Made by a program: the position numbers and the translations under genes. The notes under the pieces were generated by a model. That model saw only the letters and a list, made by a program, of their open reading frames with translations, searched no databases and had not been told where the DNA came from. 7,531 nucleotides of DNA. Origin: Microcella sp. (GTDB lineage: Bacteria > Actinomycetota > Actinomycetes > Actinomycetales > Microbacteriaceae). Shown in pieces: positions 5,106 to 7,531 of the stretch. The stretch spans positions 1 to 7,531 of the forward strand of contig JAIWOM010000069.1 of NCBI GenBank assembly GCA_020216895.1, written 5' to 3'. The stretch's first letter is position 1, and the number at the start of each line of letters is the position of its first letter.

Positions 5106-6674
5106 GTCGGCCGCCGGCGCGTCGGTGACGATGTACGGCTCGACCAGGGTCGCGACCTCGGGCGGTGCGAAGGCGTGCACCCGGGTTCCCTGCTCGACGT
5201 AGGTGGTCTCGACGATGCGGCCGCGCTCGTGCAGCAGCGACACCAGGTCGCCGCGGTCGTAGGGCACGACGACCGTGAGCTCGACATCCGGGTTCGGCAG
5301 CAGCTCGGCGATGCGGTGCTGCAGCTCCTCGATGCCCTCCCCCGTCTTCGCCGACACGAAGACCGCGTCGGGCACGAGCCCGCGCAGCAACAGCCGTGCG
5401 TCGTCATCGAGCAGGTCGCTCTTGTTGACGGCGACGAGCTCGGGCAGCTCGCGGGCCCCCACCTCGCCGATCACGTCGCGCACCGTCGCCAGCTGGGCGG
5501 CGGGGTCGGGATGCGCGCCATCGACAACGTGCAGGATCACGTCGGACTCCGCGACCTCCTCGAGGGTCGAGCGGAAGGCCTCGACGAGCTGGTGCGGGAG
5601 GTTGCGCACGAAGCCGACCGTGTCGGCGATCGTGTACGGCCGACCATCGGGGGTCGTCGTCTTGCGCACCGTCGGATCGAGGGTCGCGAACAGGGCGTTC
5701 TCGACGAGGACGCCCGCCCGGGTGATGCGGTTGAGCAGGCTCGACTTGCCGGCGTTCGTGTAACCCGCGATCGCGACGCTCGGCACGGCGTACCGGTCGC
5801 GGTTGGCGCGCTTCGCCGCGCGGGCGGGCGCGAAGCCCTTGATCTGGCGGCGCAGCTTCGCCATGCGGGTGTTGATACGGCGGCGGTCGAGCTCGATCTT
5901 CGTCTCACCGGGACCGCGCGAGCCCATGCCCGCGCCGGCGGCGCCGACCTGGCCACCGGCCTGCCGCGACATCGACTCGCCCCAGCCGCGCAGGCGCGGC
6001 AGCAGGTACTCGAGCTGCGCGAGCTCGACCTGCGCCTTGCCCTCGCGGCTCTTCGCGTGCTGGCTGAAGATGTCGAGGATCACCGCCGTGCGGTCGATCA
6101 CCTTCACCTTCACGACGTCCTCGAGGGCGCGTCGCTGGCTGGGGGCGAGCTCGGTGTCGGCGATGACCGTGTCGGCGCCCAGCTCTTTGACGATGAGGGC
6201 GAGCTCGTGCGCCTTGCCCTTGCCGAGGTAGGTGCTGGGGTCGGGATGCGGGCGGCGCTGCAGCAGGCCATCGAGCACCACGGCTCCGGCCGTCTCGGCG
6301 AGGGCGGCGAGCTCGCGCAGCGAGTTCTCGGCGTCCTCGAGGTCGCCCTGCGCGTAGATGCCGATCAGCACGACGTTCTCGAGCCGCAGCTGGCGGTACT
6401 CGACCTCGGTGACGTCCTCGAGCTCGGTCGAGAGGCCGCGCACGCGGCGCAGGGCCGCGCGCTCCTCGCGGTCGAACTGGTCGCCGTCGCGGTCGTCGAG
6501 GTAGTCGGCATCGGCCTGCAGCGCAGCTGCGGGCTGCACGACGACGCGGCGGGCGCGCGACTCGGCGTTCGCCAGCACGCGCGCCACCGCATCCGTCGTC
6601 GTGTCGCTATCGGAGGCGGTGCCGGCAGCGGCGTCGGCGGGGGCGTCGGGCAAAGGATGTTCGCGATCGGTCAT
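5097..6674 (-). CDS. hflX: Ribosome-associated GTPase HflX
   Basis: A 525-residue GTPase of the Obg-HflX group that binds the 50S subunit and splits stalled or hibernating ribosomes under stress. The N-terminal 90 residues are a variable acidic/Ala-rich extension. The HflX nucleotide-binding N-domain spans about 97-200 (ENVVLIGIYAQG, STYLGKGKAHEL). A middle helical part includes LEYLLPRLRGWG and the glycine-rich GMGSRGPGETKIELDRRRI (249-267). The G domain has the P-loop GYTNAGKSS (304-312), G2 ATLDPT, G3 DTVGF (351-355), G4 NKSD (417-420) and G5 SAK (441-443), followed by a C-terminal domain. All GTPase motifs are intact. The ATG at 6674 gives MTDREHPLPDAPADA; a much longer upstream frame would run through the divergent gene. 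No Shine-Dalgarno is visible; TACAGT at 6689-6684 is a likely -10, giving a leader of about 3 nt or none. Confidence 0.96.
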   Translation of the reverse strand: MTDREHPLPDAPADAAAGTASDSDTTTDAVARVLANAESRARRVVVQPAAALQADADYLDDRDGDQFDREERAALRRVRGLSTELEDVTEVEYRQLRLENVVLIGIYAQGDLEDAENSLRELAALAETAGAVVLDGLLQRRPHPDPSTYLGKGKAHELALIVKELGADTVIADTELAPSQRRALEDVVKVKVIDRTAVILDIFSQHAKSREGKAQVELAQLEYLLPRLRGWGESMSRQAGGQVGAAGAGMGSRGPGETKIELDRRRINTRMAKLRRQIKGFAPARAAKRANRDRYAVPSVAIAGYTNAGKSSLLNRITRAGVLVENALFATLDPTVRKTTTPDGRPYTIADTVGFVRNLPHQLVEAFRSTLEEVAESDVILHVVDGAHPDPAAQLATVRDVIGEVGARELPELVAVNKSDLLDDDARLLLRGLVPDAVFVSAKTGEGIEELQHRIAELLPNPDVELTVVVPYDRGDLVSLLHERGRIVETTYVEQGTRVHAFAPPEVATLVEPYIVTDAPAADAR

Positions 6675-6683
6675 GTGCCGTTC

Positions 6684-6689
6684 ACTGTA
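6684..6689 (-). promoter_or_regulatory. -10 box of hflX, near-leaderless
   Basis: On the minus strand TACAGT is followed by 9 nt and the ATG of hflX, so transcription would begin about 3 nt before the start codon. No purine-rich ribosome-binding site and no convincing -35 are present. Confidence 0.5.
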
Positions 6690-6704
6690 CTCGCCCGGCT
6701 TCGG

Positions 6705-6710
6705 TAGATT
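6705..6710 (+). promoter_or_regulatory. -10 box of the methyltransferase gene, leaderless
   Basis: TAGATT is followed by CTGCGC and then the ATG at 6717, so the seventh base after the hexamer is the A of the start codon: a textbook leaderless arrangement. A weak -35-like TTCACT lies 18 bp upstream (6681-6686) and overlaps the hflX -10 on the other strand. Confidence 0.55.
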
Positions 6711-6716
6711 CTGCGC

Positions 6717-7361
6717 ATGGCTGCCGACCACTACTTCTCCGCTCAGCCGAGCGGGGAGCTCGTCGCACGGCCGTTGACCGTCACGCTCGCGGGCCGCGAG
6801 GTGACGCTGCAGACCGCGGGCGGAGTCTTCAGCCCGGGGGGCCTCGACATCGGCACCGGGGTCCTGCTCGGCCATGTACCGCCGCCCCCGCCGAGCGGCG
6901 ACCTGCTCGACCTCGGCTGCGGGTGGGGTCCGATCGCGTTGACGCTGGCGCTCGAGTCGCCGCGCGCGACGGTGTGGGCGGTGGACATCAACGAGCGGGC
7001 GCGCGAACTGACCCGGCGCAACGCCGAGCTGCTCGGGCTCGACAACGTGCGTGTGGTGGCGCCCGATGCGGTTCCGGAGGGCATCCGGTTCATGACCATC
7101 TGGTCGAACCCGCCGATCCGGATCGGCAAGAACGAGCTGCACGGCATGCTCGATGCCTGGCTGCCGCGGCTGCGCGAGTCGGCCGATGCCTGGCTGGTCG
7201 TCGCCCGCAACCTCGGCAGCGACTCGCTGCAGCGCTGGATGGAGGACCGCTACCGGGGCGAGCTCGCCGTCTCGCGGTACGCGACCAACAAGGGGTTCCG
7301 CGTGCTGCGGGTGCGCAACCGCTCGGGGCTGACCGGGCCGATCACGACGATCACCGGCTGA
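6717..7361 (+). CDS. Class I SAM methyltransferase, YbxB/RsmC-like
   Basis: A 214-residue cytoplasmic methyltransferase of the MTS (RsmC C-terminal-like) family. HYFSAQPSGEL at 5-15 and AGGVFSPGGLDIGTGVLL at 34-51 match the N-terminal part of YbxB-type proteins. SAM-binding motif I is LLDLGCGWGP (63-72), the acidic residue after strand 2 is Asp90 in AVDINERA, and catalytic motif IV is SNPPIRIGK (130-138), the N-P-P form typical of enzymes that methylate exocyclic amino groups of bases. The single-domain length (about 200) matches YbxB and not full RsmC, which has a second, degenerate N-terminal domain. An rRNA guanine N2-methyltransferase is therefore likely, but the target position cannot be read from sequence. 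It is divergent from hflX, another ribosome factor, across 42 bp, and its mRNA appears leaderless. Confidence 0.9.
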   Translation: MAADHYFSAQPSGELVARPLTVTLAGREVTLQTAGGVFSPGGLDIGTGVLLGHVPPPPPSGDLLDLGCGWGPIALTLALESPRATVWAVDINERARELTRRNAELLGLDNVRVVAPDAVPEGIRFMTIWSNPPIRIGKNELHGMLDAWLPRLRESADAWLVVARNLGSDSLQRWMEDRYRGELAVSRYATNKGFRVLRVRNRSGLTGPITTITG

Positions 7362-7370
7362 GGCCTTCGG

Positions 7371-7531
7371 TCAGAGCGTGATCTCGCCCGAGTAGACCAG
7401 CTCGGCGGGGCCGGAGAGCGTCACGTGCTCGCCGCCCTCGGTCGGGATCATCCGCACGCCGAGCACCCCGCCCGGCACGGTGACCTGCCACGAGCTCGGC
7501 GCGCCGGCGCCGGCCCAGTGCCGCACGGCCA
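7371..7531 (-). CDS. dapF: Diaminopimelate epimerase DapF, C-terminal end only
   Basis: The last 52 complete codons and the stop are in the window; the gene continues beyond the right edge. The visible peptide begins AVRHWAGAG, continues [20 protein letters not shown] and ends [15 protein letters not shown]. The pattern W-x-V-x-V-P-G-G-x-L-x-V, then V-x-L-x-G-P-A-x-x-V-x-x-G, is characteristic of the DapF C-terminus. The enzyme interconverts LL- and meso-diaminopimelate for lysine and peptidoglycan synthesis. Both catalytic cysteines would lie upstream, outside the window, so activity cannot be judged. It converges on the methyltransferase gene with a 9-bp gap and no visible terminator. Confidence 0.88.
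   Translation of the reverse strand, partial: AVRHWAGAGAPSSWQVTVPGGVLGVRMIPTEGGEHVTLSGPAELVYSGEITL

Noticed and set aside
5175..6707. A 510-codon open frame on the plus strand opposite hflX
   Set aside because: Low-complexity translation with no motifs, fully opposite a gene with all GTPase motifs. High-GC shadow.
6675..7142. Upstream extension of the hflX reading frame
   Set aside because: The added part is antisense to the methyltransferase gene and has no HflX similarity. The ATG at 6674 with an adjacent -10 box is the better start.
7362..7370. Terminator between the methyltransferase gene and dapF
   Set aside because: The 9-bp gap and its flanks give only 4-bp pairings; no supportable hairpin.
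1..7531. Mobile elements, CRISPR arrays, tRNA or rRNA genes
   Set aside because: No transposase or integrase motifs, no spaced direct repeats and no cloverleaf sequence were seen; gene order and composition look like stable core chromosome.

Overview
This is chromosomal DNA from a high-GC actinobacterium. The gene set and protein style fit the family Microbacteriaceae (order Micrococcales), but that placement is inferred from the proteins and not tested. The evidence is a PriA-type HisA, an actinobacterial-type LexA with a CGAAC-N4-GTTCG-style operator, GTG starts, and several genes whose -10 boxes sit directly against the start codon. The window is ordinary core genome; I see no mobile element, CRISPR array, tRNA or rRNA.

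Left part (1-3677, minus strand): a histidine-biosynthesis operon reads right to left as hisC, hisB, hisH, priA(hisA), then an SseB-family gene cut by the window edge. hisC/hisB overlap by 4 bp (GTGA), hisB/hisH are 5 bp apart, and priA and the SseB gene overlap by 17 bp. The one break is a 126-bp gap between hisH and priA that holds two small inverted repeats. HisC, HisB and HisH supply aminotransferase, dehydratase and glutaminase steps. PriA carries the residues of the bifunctional His/Trp isomerase, so the operon probably also serves tryptophan synthesis. hisC appears to be leaderless.

Centre (3730-5084): a 117-residue membrane-anchored LysM protein (minus) and lexA (plus) diverge from a 308-bp intergenic region. 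That region holds a near-perfect LexA operator over the lexA -35, a degenerate operator over the -10 of the LysM gene, a 22-bp GC palindrome in the LysM leader, and a small hairpin covering the lexA ribosome-binding site. This layout matches the SOS division-inhibitor modules known beside lexA (YneA, Rv2719c/ChiZ, DivS), so the LysM gene is the best candidate here for a little-described DNA-damage checkpoint protein.

Right part (5097-7531): the ribosome-associated GTPase gene hflX (minus) converges on lexA with a 12-bp gap. It diverges from a YbxB/RsmC-like methyltransferase gene across only 42 bp, with two back-to-back -10 boxes and no Shine-Dalgarno on either side. The 3' end of dapF (minus) closes the window, converging on the methyltransferase with a 9-bp gap.
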